This document shows positions 1-7,909 of a DNA stretch of 58,479 nucleotides, piece by piece. The DNA lies in the NCBI RefSeq assembly GCF_025354435.1, contig NZ_JANXMU010000044.1, positions 1 to 58,479 on the forward strand, in the 5' to 3' direction. The translations under genes were made by a program, and so were the position numbers. The notes beneath the pieces were generated by a model. The model saw only the letters and a list, made by a program, of their open reading frames with translations. It searched no databases and was not told where the DNA came from. The stretch is from Rhodoferax sp. GTDB taxonomy: Bacteria > Pseudomonadota > Gammaproteobacteria > Burkholderiales > Burkholderiaceae_C. How positions within the stretch are numbered: position 1 is the stretch's first letter; the number at the start of each line of letters is the position of its first letter.

Positions 1-480
1 TTGCAGAAAGGCCTGGGTGGCAAACACCAGCAGCAAGGCCAGCACCAGCGTACCCACGTCGGCCAGGGTGACGGTGACCCCGCCGATGTTGAACAGCTTG
101 TCGGCAAACAGGCTGGGGAAGGGGTGGGCTTCGGCGCTGTACCCGGCCCGCATGCCGTTGCGCAGGGCGATGCTCAGGCCGATGGTGGCCACCACGATGG
201 GCATCATGCCGAACTTGAACAGCGGGTCCACAATGCCGCGCTTGAAGGCCCAGCCCAGCACGGCGGTGGCCACGATGCAGGTCAGCAAAAAGCTCACCAG
301 AAACGGCGCACCCATGTTGATGAAGGCCAGCATCATGAAGGCCGGCAGCATCACGAATTCGCCCTGGGCGAAGTTGATAGTGCCTGCCGCCTGCCACAAG
401 AGCGTAAAGCCCAGGGCCGCCAGCGCGTAAATGCCCCCGGTGGCCAGGCCACTGAAGAAGAGTTGGAGAAAATCGGTCAC
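1..480 (-). CDS. Branched-chain-type ABC transporter permease (LivH family), 3' part cut by window edge
   Basis: Reading the minus strand from a GTG at 480 gives 160 open codons running off the window. The start MTDFLQLFFSGLATGGIYAL and the following segment with W-Q-A-A-G-T-I-N-F-A-Q-G-E-F are typical of LivH-type inner-membrane permeases, with hydrophobic transmembrane segments throughout. An AGGAG ribosome site lies at 486-490, just ahead of the GTG. It follows the binding-protein gene (stop at 652) on the same strand, so the two form an uptake operon; ATP-binding subunits would be expected beyond position 1. In this context the substrate may be an aromatic or shikimate-like acid rather than an amino acid, which is inference. 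Confidence 0.9.
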   Translation of the reverse strand, partial: MTDFLQLFFSGLATGGIYALAALGFTLLWQAAGTINFAQGEFVMLPAFMMLAFINMGAPFLVSFLLTCIVATAVLGWAFKRGIVDPLFKFGMMPIVVATIGLSIALRNGMRAGYSAEAHPFPSLFADKLFNIGGVTVTLADVGTLVLALLLVFATQAFLQ

Positions 481-553
481 GGGGGCTCCTGGGAGGGTGG
501 TAGAACAGCGGTGGTTAAGTACTCAGTCGCCGCAAAAGCGAGAACGTACGCTG

Positions 554-647
554 TCCAGAAACACCGCAGAACTGGCTTTGCCAGGCTGCAGGTGTTGCCC
601 CCTGCAAGGGGGGTGGCGAAAGACGCGCAGCGCTGAAGCCTGGGGGT
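554..647 (-). repeat. REP-like intra-operon repeat, copy 1
   Basis: A structured element shared with 55587-55692. Both copies begin with TCCAGAAACACCGCAGAACT and end with a segment containing GGCGAAAGACGCGCAGCGCT and GCCTGGGGGT. Between them is a C-run and G-run pair (CCCCCTGCAAGGGGGG) able to form a hairpin. The copy sits directly after the stop codon of the binding-protein gene and before the permease gene, in the same orientation relative to transcription as the other copy. Confidence 0.75.
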
Positions 648-651
648 GTGC

Positions 652-1845
652 CTATTTTTTAGCGGCTGGCATCTTGGCGTTGACGTTCGCTTCGTTCAGC
701 GGCGGCACCATGGCAATCACTTCCTGCTTGCCGTTCTTGACTTCGACGATGAAGCTTTCGCGGTCCAAGTCGCCGTTCTTGTCAAATTCGACATTCATTA
801 GCACGCCGGGGTATTTGTCGGTAGACACCTTCAGGCCGTGCAACACAGCTGCCACGGCCTTGCGGTCGAGCTTGCCGACCTTTTCAATCGCGGCCTTCAG
901 CACGTACATGCCGCTGTAGCCCTTCATGCCGTTGTGGTCCGAGGTGTAGCCGTAGGCCTTTTCAAACTTGGCGCGGAAGGCGCGGATGGCCGGAATCGGC
1001 GCGTCCACTGTCAGGCCCACGTGGGCAATCGCGCCATTGGCTGCGTCGCCTGCCAAGTCAATGACCTTTTGGCCGGTGAGGGTGGTTTCGCCAATGATGG
1101 GCTTGGTCCAGCCTTGCTTGCGCAGTTCGCGCAGGGCACGTGCGGACTCTTCTTCGTTGGTGTAGACAAACAACGCGTCGGCATTGCTTTGCTTGGCTTT
1201 CAGCACCGGGGCCGAGAAATCGACCTGGCCGCTGTCGGTGGAGATTTCCGCCACGATCTTGGTGTCGGTGCTGGCCAGGGCCTTCTTGATGGAATCCAAC
1301 CCGCCCTTGCCGAAGTCGTTGTTCACGTACACCACGGCCAGGGTTTTGGCCTTGGTCACCTGGTTGATGTAGCGCGCCAATTTGGGCATGGCGGTGGACT
1401 GGGTGAAGCTGGTGCGGAACACATAGGGGTTGCCCTGCTGGGTGATGCTGGCCGCTTCGCCACCCGTGAAGTTGGGGATCTCGGCGCGGCGGCTTTCTGC
1501 CATGCTGACCATGATGGAGCCCGAGAATACCGGGCCGAAGATGGCAAACACGTCGTTGTCGATGGCTTTTTGCGTCAGGCCCTTGGCGATGCCGGGGTTG
1601 CTTTGGGTGTCGGTGGTGATGGTCTCGATCTTCTTGCCCAGGATGCCGCCTTCGGCATTGATCTCTTTGACTGCCAGTTCTTCGCCGTTTTTGAAGTTGG
1701 TGCCCGCTGTGGCCCCGCCGCCCGACAACTCGACGATATTGGCGATTTTGATAGTTTGTTGGGCAAAAGTGCCGCTAGCGCAGGCAGTAATTGCGCAAGC
1801 AGCTATCAATTTGAGAGTAACGCGTTTAGGGGAAGTAGTGGCCAT
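652..1845 (-). CDS. ABC transporter periplasmic substrate-binding protein (LivK-like, type 1 fold)
   Basis: A 397-residue protein with an N-terminal signal peptide ending near A-S-G-T-F-A-Q, followed by the family start T-I-K-I-A-N-I-V-E-L-S-G-G-G and the N-x-G-x-E-L-A-V-K-E-I-N segment of branched-chain amino-acid binding proteins. It would capture a ligand in the periplasm for the permease encoded just downstream. The gap to the upstream shikimate-dehydrogenase-like gene is 32 bp, so it is the second gene of that operon. The hydrophobic part of the signal peptide is encoded by a copy of the short palindromic repeat found across this window (1771-1813). Ligand unknown; an aromatic or hydroaromatic acid is likely from context. 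Confidence 0.9.
   Translation of the reverse strand: MATTSPKRVTLKLIAACAITACASGTFAQQTIKIANIVELSGGGATAGTNFKNGEELAVKEINAEGGILGKKIETITTDTQSNPGIAKGLTQKAIDNDVFAIFGPVFSGSIMVSMAESRRAEIPNFTGGEAASITQQGNPYVFRTSFTQSTAMPKLARYINQVTKAKTLAVVYVNNDFGKGGLDSIKKALASTDTKIVAEISTDSGQVDFSAPVLKAKQSNADALFVYTNEEESARALRELRKQGWTKPIIGETTLTGQKVIDLAGDAANGAIAHVGLTVDAPIPAIRAFRAKFEKAYGYTSDHNGMKGYSGMYVLKAAIEKVGKLDRKAVAAVLHGLKVSTDKYPGVLMNVEFDKNGDLDRESFIVEVKNGKQEVIAMVPPLNEANVNAKMPAAKK
1771..1813 (-). repeat. Short palindromic element, in-frame copy within a signal-peptide coding region
   Basis: On the minus strand this reads TTGATAGCTGCTTGCGCA then ATTACTGCCTGCGCTAGCGGC. It matches the intergenic family core ATAGCTACTAGCGyATAT...TGCGCTAGAGGC. 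It encodes L-I-A-A-C-A-I-T-A-C-A-S-G, the hydrophobic core and cleavage region of the binding protein's signal peptide. Confidence 0.6.
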
Positions 1846-1877
1846 GGTGTGTCTCCGGGTGGTTGTTGTCTAAAAAG

Positions 1878-2810
1878 TCAGGCGGGCTTGCGTATCTCGC
1901 CGAGCAACTCGGCAGGGTAAATCAGTTCGCGTAGAAAATCGGCATCTTCGCGTATCTTTTGGGCCGCATCGGTGAAGCCAAAAAAATCCAGGTAGCAATG
2001 GGTTTGCTGGATCATCATCTCGAACCCGGGCTCGGCCACCAGACCGCGTGCGCGGGCGGCGCGCACTATGGGCGTGGGCTGGTTCTTCATCAAAATATCG
2101 ACCAGCGCTGCGCCCGCGTCCATGCGCGCCACATCGCAGGGCAAGGGGTCTGTAGCCTTCAAACCCAGAGGCGAGGCGTTGATCACTACATCGAATCCGG
2201 CGGGGTCGTTGCTGGCGGCGGCCCAGGCTTTGACGGGCGAGCCCGCCGTGATGCGTGCAGCGGCTTCGGCGGCGCGCTGCGTACTGGGATCAAAAAAGGC
2301 GATTTCGGCCGGAGCCTGGGCACCGGCCAAGGCCAGCGACGCACCAATTGCCGCTGCCGCACCGCCTGCACCCAAAATCAACACGCGCTTGGCGGCATAG
2401 GCAATGCCGAAGTAGCCCAGGCTGGCCACGAAACCTTCGCCATCAAACAGGCCGCCTTCGAGCTTGCCGTCGGCCCTGCGCCGCACGCCGTTGACCGCAC
2501 CAGCCATGCGGGCGATGTCCGACATGCTGTCTAACGCGTGCAGCATCGGCGCCTTGTGCGGAATGGTGACCCACAGGCCGTGCACATTGGGGGCGGCAAA
2601 CGCGCTTTGCACAAACGCCTGCAGATCGGCCGGAGCCACCTGCACCGGCACCAGCACGGCGTTGATGCCGAGCAGCGCAAAAATGCGGTTGAAGCTGGTG
2701 GGAGCCTGCACCTGCTCGACCGGATGGCCGACGATGAAGTACACGCCGGTGTGGCCGTCGATGGCGTGTACGGGGGCGGCGGTGGACGCGGTGGAGGGCT
2801 GGGTGGACAT
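1878..2810 (-). CDS. Shikimate/quinate dehydrogenase family protein (AroE-like)
   Basis: A 310-residue protein with the shikimate dehydrogenase layout. The N-terminal substrate domain has V-T-I-P-H-K (catalytic Lys86), followed by G-A-V-N-G-V and L-F-D-G-E-G (Asp123, the partner catalytic residue). The NAD(P) Rossmann motif is G-A-G-G-A-A-A-A-I-G. The usual SxS substrate-binding stretch near the N-terminus is replaced by P-V-E-Q-V-Q-A-P-T-S-F, so the substrate may differ from shikimate. It is longer than housekeeping AroE and is the first gene of an operon with ABC-transporter genes, divergent from an IclR regulator. This suggests a catabolic role in using shikimate, quinate or a related compound. 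Function by family is firm; substrate is inference. Confidence 0.85.
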   Translation of the reverse strand: MSTQPSTASTAAPVHAIDGHTGVYFIVGHPVEQVQAPTSFNRIFALLGINAVLVPVQVAPADLQAFVQSAFAAPNVHGLWVTIPHKAPMLHALDSMSDIARMAGAVNGVRRRADGKLEGGLFDGEGFVASLGYFGIAYAAKRVLILGAGGAAAAIGASLALAGAQAPAEIAFFDPSTQRAAEAAARITAGSPVKAWAAASNDPAGFDVVINASPLGLKATDPLPCDVARMDAGAALVDILMKNQPTPIVRAARARGLVAEPGFEMMIQQTHCYLDFFGFTDAAQKIREDADFLRELIYPAELLGEIRKPA

Positions 2811-2883
2811 GGTGGTGGGCGGCAGAAATTTGATTGCGAATGTAGAGGCTTGCGCCGTACGTCGGATGCAACTGCTTGCAATT

Positions 2884-2912
2884 TTGCGCGATTAGTGAAC
2901 GATGTTGCGCGA
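2884..2912. promoter_or_regulatory. Direct repeat in the aroE-like/iclR divergent promoter region
   Basis: TTGCGCGA occurs at 2884-2891 and again at 2905-2912, a spacing of 21 bp (two helical turns), in the 128-bp gap between the divergent genes. It is a candidate site for the IclR regulator encoded at 2939. This is inference from position and spacing only. Confidence 0.35.
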
Positions 2913-2938
2913 CAATCGAACGGAATGAGGGTTTTCCT

Positions 2939-3724
2939 ATGATTTCTTTGCCACCTCCCGCCCCCGATGCTTTGGACCGCCGCGACTGGATCGCCGGGCT
3001 GGAGAAAGGCCTGGCCCTGCTGGAGTCCTTCAGCGAAGCCCATCCGCGCATGAACGCCACCCAGGCCGCCCAGCGCGGCGGCCTGACCCGCACCGCCGCG
3101 CGCCGCTATCTGCTGACGCTGGCGCACCTGGGCTACGTGGGTACCGACGGCAAGCTGTTCTGGCTGACCCCGCGCGTGCTGCGCCTGGGCCAAAGCTACC
3201 TGGATTCGGCCCGGCTACCGCGCATCGTGCAGCCGTTTTTGCAGCGCGTGACCGCAGGCACCATGGAGGTGGCGTACCTGAGCGTGCTGGACGGCGACGA
3301 CATCGTCTACATCGCCCGCAACGGCCCCAGCCGCGCCATGAACACCGGCTACGTGCTGGGCGGGCGGGTGCAGGCCCAGGTCACGGCGGCGGGCCTGCTG
3401 ATGCTGGCCCAGCGCACCGCAGAGCAGCGCGAGCAATGGCTGGCCCAGCGCACCTGGCAGACCTACACGCCGCACACCATTACCGACAAAGAGCAGTTGC
3501 GCACCACGCTGGTCCACATCCGCGCGCAGGAATGGGCCCTGTCCGAGCAGCAGCTGGAGTTGAACTACCGTGGCATCGCCGTGCCTCTACGCGACCGCAA
3601 CGGCGATGCCGTCGCCGCCCTCAGCGTCACCATGCCCATGGGCCATGAACCCGCCGCCGATGCCGTCGCCCGCGTGCTGCCGGTGCTGCGCGAGACGGCG
3701 CAGGCGATGCGGAATTTGATTTGA
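2939..3724 (+). CDS. IclR family transcriptional regulator
   Basis: A 261-residue protein. The N-terminal winged helix contains G-L-E-K-G-L-A-L-L-E-S-F and L-T-R-T-A-A-R-R-Y-L-L-T-L, and the C-terminal effector domain includes V-A-Y-L-S-V-L-D-G-D-D-I-V-Y-I-A-R. This layout is typical of IclR regulators of the PcaR/PobR/PcaU type that control aromatic catabolism. An in-frame start at 2876 would add 21 residues that do not look like family sequence, so the ATG at 2939 is preferred. It is divergent from the aroE-like/ABC operon and upstream of the transporter-vanAB cluster, either of which it may control. Confidence 0.9.
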   Translation: MISLPPPAPDALDRRDWIAGLEKGLALLESFSEAHPRMNATQAAQRGGLTRTAARRYLLTLAHLGYVGTDGKLFWLTPRVLRLGQSYLDSARLPRIVQPFLQRVTAGTMEVAYLSVLDGDDIVYIARNGPSRAMNTGYVLGGRVQAQVTAAGLLMLAQRTAEQREQWLAQRTWQTYTPHTITDKEQLRTTLVHIRAQEWALSEQQLELNYRGIAVPLRDRNGDAVAALSVTMPMGHEPAADAVARVLPVLRETAQAMRNLI

Positions 3725-3730
3725 GGAGCA

Positions 3731-3746
3731 GGGCGTTGCAACGCCC
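3731..3746. promoter_or_regulatory. Perfect 16-bp palindrome after the iclR stop
   Basis: GGGCGTTGCAACGCCC lies six bases past the iclR stop codon. No T-run follows, so it is a weak terminator candidate; it could also be a protein-binding site. Confidence 0.35.
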
Positions 3747-3873
3747 ACCAGCCCACCAAAACTACGCTTTCCATAGCGACCAGTGCAGGCGCTATAAGCG
3801 TTAAGCCTCGATTTTATGCTTTAAAAATTCCATAAATCTTTACGCACCAGAACCCCTTCCACTAGGGTAAATG

Positions 3874-3900
3874 CGGATCCCCAATCCTTTTAACGATCCG
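3874..3900. promoter_or_regulatory. Inverted repeat upstream of the aromatic-acid transporter gene
   Basis: CGGATC at 3874-3879 and GATCCG at 3895-3900 form an inverted repeat with a 15-bp spacer. A second short inverted repeat, CCTGCATTCAGG, is at 3910-3921. Both lie in the 270-bp gap ahead of the transporter-vanAB operon and are possible operators for the IclR or MarR protein encoded nearby. No match to a named box is claimed. Confidence 0.3.
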
Positions 3901-3998
3901 TACACTGAACCTGCATTCAGGATGCTGATCGTCAACCCGCTGCAAGCGACCGGCACCTTTCCACACCACCGCAGCACCACGAAAGAGACAAGGACCCC

Positions 3999-5348
3999 AT
4001 GCAACAAGACATTCGAAAATCCATCGACGAAGGGGCCATGGTCCGCTTCCAGTGGCTGGCCGTGGCCATCTGCGTGATGCTGGTGATGCTGGACGGGTTT
4101 GATGTGCTGGTGATGGCCTTCACGGCCTCTAGCATTTCGGCCGAATGGCATTTGAGCGGCGCGCAACTCGGCGTGCTGTTCAGCGCCGGGCTGGTGGGCA
4201 TGGCGGCGGGTTCGCTGCTGCTGGCTCCGCAAGCCGACCGCTATGGCCGCCAGGCCATCATCCTGGTGTGCCTGGCGCTGATCACCGTCGGCATGCTGCT
4301 GTCGGCGCTGGCGCAGAGCAGTCTGCAACTGGGTCTGCTGCGCGCGCTGACCGGCGTGGGCATTGGCGGTATGCTGGCCAGCGTGGGCGTGATCACGGCC
4401 GAATACTCGTCGCAGAAATGGCGTAGCACCTGCGTCGCCTTCCAGGCCACCGGCTACCCCATCGGGGCCACGCTGGGCGGCATGGTGGCGGCCGTGCTGC
4501 TAACGCACTACGGCTGGCGCTCGGTGTTTGTGTTTGGCGGCCTGACCACCTTGGCTATGGTGCCGGTGGTGCTGTGGCTGCTGCCGGAATCGGTGGACTT
4601 CTTGTTGGCCAAGCAGCCCCAGGGCGCGCTGGGCAAGCTCAACACCTTGCTGCGCAAAATGCAGCGCCCTGTGTTGCAAAGCCTGCCCGCACGGTCGGTG
4701 CCTGTGGCCGGTGCGGCCCCGGTGGGCGGCTTTAAGTCTTTGTTCTCGCCCGCCATCCTGCGCTCTACGCTGCTGATCTGGAGCGCATTCTTTCTGCTGA
4801 TGTTCAGCTTTTACTTCGCGCTGAGCTGGACCCCCAAGCTGCTGGTGGCCGCAGGCCTGTCGGCCCAGCAGGGCATTACCGGCGGCGTGCTGCTGAACCT
4901 GGGCGGCATCGTCGGCGGTACGCTGTTTGGCGTGCTGGCTTCGCGGCTCGACCTGGGCCGTTTGACCGCGGCCTGCCTGGCCATCACGGCGGTGGCGATG
5001 GCGGTGTTTGGTTACGTGACCGGTGCGCTGGACCTGGCTTTCATGGCGGCGTTTGGCATCGGCATGTTCATCTTTGGCGGCATGGCCGGGCTGTATTCGT
5101 TTGCGCCCATCATCTACCCGGCGGCGGTGCGTACCACCGGCATGGGCTGGGCCATCGGCATTGGCCGCATGGGGGCCATCCTGGCCCCGCTGACCGCCGG
5201 TGTCTTGCTCGACAGCGGCTGGGCACCGCCCCAGCTCTACTACGTGTTCGCCATTCCGCTGCTGCTGGCCGTGGTGGCGGTGCTGGCCATCCGCGCCAAG
5301 GCACCTGTGGCAGCCCGTGCATCCGGCACACTGTCTGCAGCCCATTGA
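3999..5348 (+). CDS. MFS aromatic acid:H+ symporter (AAHS family, PcaK/VanK-like)
   Basis: A 449-residue inner-membrane protein with about twelve transmembrane segments. The first helix carries L-D-G-F-D (the D-G-x-D signature of AAHS transporters) and the loop between helices 2 and 3 carries A-D-R-Y-G-R-Q. Family members import 4-hydroxybenzoate, protocatechuate or vanillate with protons. The ATG at 3999 has AAGGA a few bases upstream. It lies 23 bp before vanA, so uptake of vanillate is the likely job. Confidence 0.9.
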   Translation: MQQDIRKSIDEGAMVRFQWLAVAICVMLVMLDGFDVLVMAFTASSISAEWHLSGAQLGVLFSAGLVGMAAGSLLLAPQADRYGRQAIILVCLALITVGMLLSALAQSSLQLGLLRALTGVGIGGMLASVGVITAEYSSQKWRSTCVAFQATGYPIGATLGGMVAAVLLTHYGWRSVFVFGGLTTLAMVPVVLWLLPESVDFLLAKQPQGALGKLNTLLRKMQRPVLQSLPARSVPVAGAAPVGGFKSLFSPAILRSTLLIWSAFFLLMFSFYFALSWTPKLLVAAGLSAQQGITGGVLLNLGGIVGGTLFGVLASRLDLGRLTAACLAITAVAMAVFGYVTGALDLAFMAAFGIGMFIFGGMAGLYSFAPIIYPAAVRTTGMGWAIGIGRMGAILAPLTAGVLLDSGWAPPQLYYVFAIPLLLAVVAVLAIRAKAPVAARASGTLSAAH

Positions 5349-5371
5349 TACATAAACCCAAGGAGCCCCAC

Positions 5372-6415
5372 ATGTTCCCCAAAAACGCCTGGTACGTCGC
5401 CTGCACCCCCGACGAAATCACCGATAAGCCCCTGGGCCGCAAGATCTGTGGCGAATCTCTGGTGCTGTACCGCGGCCCCGATGGCCAAGCCACCGCGCTG
5501 GAAGACTTCTGCCCGCACCGGGGAGCGCCCCTCTCGCTGGGCAAGGTAGAGAACGGCAAACTCACCTGCGGCTACCACGGGCTGGAGATGGGCTGCGACG
5601 GCAAAACCGTGGCCATGCCCGGCCAGCGCGTACGCGGCTTCCCGGCCATCCGCGCCTACCCGGCCATCGAGCGCTACGGCTTCATCTGGGTCTGGCCCGG
5701 CGACGCGGCCCTGGCTGATGAAGCCAAGCTGCACCACCTGGAGTGGGCCGAAAACCCCGCCTGGGCCTACGGTGGCGGCCTGTTCCACATCCATTGCGAC
5801 TACCGCCTGATGGTCGACAACCTGATGGACCTGTCGCACGAAACCTATGTGCACGCCAGCAGCATCGGCCAAAAAGAGATCGACGAGACGCCCACCAAAA
5901 CCGTGGTGAATGGCGACGAAGTCATCACCAGCCGCCACATGGAAAACATAAGCGCCCCACCTTTCTGGCGCATGGCGCTGCGCGGCAACGGTCTGGCCGA
6001 CGACGTGCCGGTGGACCGCTGGCAGATCTGCCGCTTCACCCCACCCAGCCACGTGATGATCGAAGTGGGCGTGGCCCACGCGGGCAAGGGCGGCTACGAC
6101 GCAGCGGCCGAGCACAAAGCGGCCTCCATCGTGGTGGACTTCATCACGCCCGAGACTGAAACCTCGATCTGGTACTTCTGGGGCATGGCGCGCAACTTCA
6201 AGCCCGACGATGCCGAGCTCACCGCCACCATCCGCGCGGGCCAGCACACCATCTTCAGCGAAGACCTGCAGATGCTGGAGTTGCAGCAGCGCAACCTGCT
6301 GGCCCACCCCGAGCGCAAGCTGCTGATGCTGAACATCGACTCCGGCGGCGTGCAGTCGCGCAAGGTGATCGACCGTCTGCTGGCCGCTGAAGCACCGCAG
6401 CAGGTGGCGGCATGA
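5372..6415 (+). CDS. vanA: Vanillate O-demethylase, oxygenase subunit
   Basis: A 347-residue Rieske non-haem iron oxygenase that converts vanillate to protocatechuate and formaldehyde together with VanB. The Rieske ligands are Cys47-x-His49 and Cys66-x2-His69. The mononuclear-iron site is in D-N-L-M-D-L-S-H-E-T-Y-V-H (His156 and His161). The start MFPKNAWYVAC is typical of VanA and is preceded by AAGGAG at 5360-5365; an in-frame start at 5345 is less likely. The stop overlaps the vanB start by 4 bp. Related demethylases act on other methoxybenzoates, so exact substrate choice is inferred from VanB and transporter context. Confidence 0.92.
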   Translation: MFPKNAWYVACTPDEITDKPLGRKICGESLVLYRGPDGQATALEDFCPHRGAPLSLGKVENGKLTCGYHGLEMGCDGKTVAMPGQRVRGFPAIRAYPAIERYGFIWVWPGDAALADEAKLHHLEWAENPAWAYGGGLFHIHCDYRLMVDNLMDLSHETYVHASSIGQKEIDETPTKTVVNGDEVITSRHMENISAPPFWRMALRGNGLADDVPVDRWQICRFTPPSHVMIEVGVAHAGKGGYDAAAEHKAASIVVDFITPETETSIWYFWGMARNFKPDDAELTATIRAGQHTIFSEDLQMLELQQRNLLAHPERKLLMLNIDSGGVQSRKVIDRLLAAEAPQQVAA

Positions 6416-7371
6416 GCACGGTGCGCGTGCGGGTGGCCCGCAAAACCACCGAGGCGCTGGACATTTGCAGCTTTGAACTGGTGGCTATGGACGGCGCGCC
6501 GCTGCCCGCGTTCACTGCCGGGTCGCACATCGACGTGCATCTGCCGGGCGGTTTGACGCGGCCGTATTCGCTGTGCAACGACCCCACGGAAACGCACCGC
6601 TACCGCATCGGCGTGCTGCGCGACCCGGCTTCGCGCGGTGGATCTATGGCCATGCATACGGCGGTAGCTGAGGGCGATGTGCTGGAGATCAGCGCGCCCA
6701 AGAACCACTTTGCCCTGGCCCCAGAAGCTACCCGCAGCCTGCTGCTGGCGGGCGGTATCGGCATCACGCCCATTCTGGCCATGGCGCAAACCCTGGCCCA
6801 ACAGGGCGCGCCGCTGGAGATGCACTACTGCACCCGGGCCGAGGAGCGCATGGCTTTTCGCAGCGAAATCGCGGCTGCCGCATTTGCCCGCGACGTGCAC
6901 CTGCATTTCGACGACGGCTCCAGCATGCAAAAGTTGTCCTTGCCCGACCTGCTGGCCGAGCCGCAGCCGGGCGTGCACCTGTACGTGTGCGGCCCCACCG
7001 GCTTTATGGACGCGGTGCTGGCCACGGCCCGCGCCAGCGGTTGGCCCGAGGCGCAGTTGCACTACGAATTCTTCTCGGCCAACGTGGCCCCTTCGGCCAA
7101 TGACGCGAGCTTTGAGGTCAAGCTGGCCAGCTCGGGCCGGGTGGTGCGCATCGCCGCCGACCAGACCGTCGCCAAGGCCCTGGCCCTGGCTGGGGTGGAC
7201 ATTCCGCTGTCGTGCGAGCAGGGCGTGTGCGGCACCTGCCTGACCAAGGTGCTGGAGGGCGAGCCCGACCACAAAGACTTTTACCTGACCCCGGAAGAGC
7301 AGGCCGCCAACGACCAGTTCACACCGTGCTGCTCTCGGTCAAAATCAGCGCTTCTCGTCCTCGACCTCTAA
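6412..7371 (+). CDS. vanB: Vanillate O-demethylase, reductase subunit
   Basis: A 319-residue class IA reductase passing electrons from NAD(P)H to VanA. In order it has an FMN-binding domain (R-P-Y-S-L-C-N), a nucleotide-binding domain (L-L-A-G-G-I-G-I-T-P and Y-V-C-G-P-T-G-F-M) and a C-terminal plant-type [2Fe-2S] ferredoxin (C-E-Q-G-V-C-G-T-C with the fourth Cys in F-T-P-C-C). Its ATG overlaps the vanA stop (ATGA), which implies translational coupling. Confidence 0.93.
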   Translation: MSTVRVRVARKTTEALDICSFELVAMDGAPLPAFTAGSHIDVHLPGGLTRPYSLCNDPTETHRYRIGVLRDPASRGGSMAMHTAVAEGDVLEISAPKNHFALAPEATRSLLLAGGIGITPILAMAQTLAQQGAPLEMHYCTRAEERMAFRSEIAAAAFARDVHLHFDDGSSMQKLSLPDLLAEPQPGVHLYVCGPTGFMDAVLATARASGWPEAQLHYEFFSANVAPSANDASFEVKLASSGRVVRIAADQTVAKALALAGVDIPLSCEQGVCGTCLTKVLEGEPDHKDFYLTPEEQAANDQFTPCCSRSKSALLVLDL

Positions 7372-7375
7372 GCTG

Positions 7376-7822
7376 ATGCCCCTGTCCACCCTGATCGCCC
7401 TGCAAGACCAACCCGGCCACCTGATCCGCCGTGCCCACCAGATCGCGGTGGCCAGCTTCCACGACCACCTGGGCCGGGAGGTCACCCCCGTGCAATATGC
7501 GCTGATGCGTACGCTGCAAGACCAGCCCGGCATCGACCAGAGCACCCTGGCGCTGGCGGTGGCGCTGGACACCTCCACCACCGCCGACATTGCTGTGCGG
7601 CTGGAGGCCAAGGGCTGGATCACCCGGGCCGTGCTCGCCCGCGGCCAGCGCAGCCTGTCGCTGACCCCCGAGGGCGTGGCCCTGCTGACCTCGCTGGTGG
7701 ACGGCATGGCGCAGATGCAGTGCAACCTGCTGGGCGGCCTGGAGCCGCAGGAGCAGGCCGATCTGCTGCGGCTGCTGCGCAAGTTCATTGAACCCGACTC
7801 AATCAAGCGCAAAGGGCGTTGA
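7376..7822 (+). CDS. MarR family transcriptional regulator
   Basis: A 148-residue MarR protein starting 4 bp after the vanB stop. The winged-helix region includes V-T-P-V-Q-Y-A-L-M-R-T-L-Q-D and D-T-S-T-T-A-D-I-A-V-R-L-E-A-K-G-W-I, followed by the wing R-G-Q-R-S-L-S-L-T-P-E-G. Co-transcription with vanAB suggests it senses vanillate or protocatechuate and controls this operon. VanR proteins are usually of the GntR family, so this would be a different regulator in the same place. Role is inference from position. Confidence 0.85.
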   Translation: MPLSTLIALQDQPGHLIRRAHQIAVASFHDHLGREVTPVQYALMRTLQDQPGIDQSTLALAVALDTSTTADIAVRLEAKGWITRAVLARGQRSLSLTPEGVALLTSLVDGMAQMQCNLLGGLEPQEQADLLRLLRKFIEPDSIKRKGR

Positions 7823-7834
7823 GGTCATTTGCTA

Positions 7835-7889
7835 TTAAAATAATAGCTACTAGTGCATATGGAGTAAGCGACAGAGCCCTAAAAAGCTT
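7835..7889 (+). repeat. Short palindromic element (intergenic)
   Basis: Contains AATAATAGCTACTAGTGCAT followed by ATGGAGTAAGCGACAGAGCCC and an A-rich end. This fits the window-wide family: an A/T-rich left flank, the ATAGCTACTAGCG core, and a right arm resembling GCGCTAGAGGC. It lies between the convergent marR and hypothetical genes. Confidence 0.65.
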
Positions 7890-7909
7890 GTAATTTATGC
7901 CGGTGGCAG

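Noticed and set aside
1-636. Plus-strand open frame of 211 codons at the window start
   Set aside because: Its protein is Gly/His/Gln-rich nonsense typical of the reverse of a high-GC gene; the minus strand encodes a clear LivH-type permease.
3755-3835. Copy of the short palindromic element before the AAHS gene
   Set aside because: CCATAGCGACCAGTGCAGGCG and the A/T-rich end only loosely match the family.
4500-5345. Minus-strand open frame over the AAHS transporter
   Set aside because: Gln/His/Arg-rich composition and full overlap with a well-supported transporter gene show it to be a shadow.
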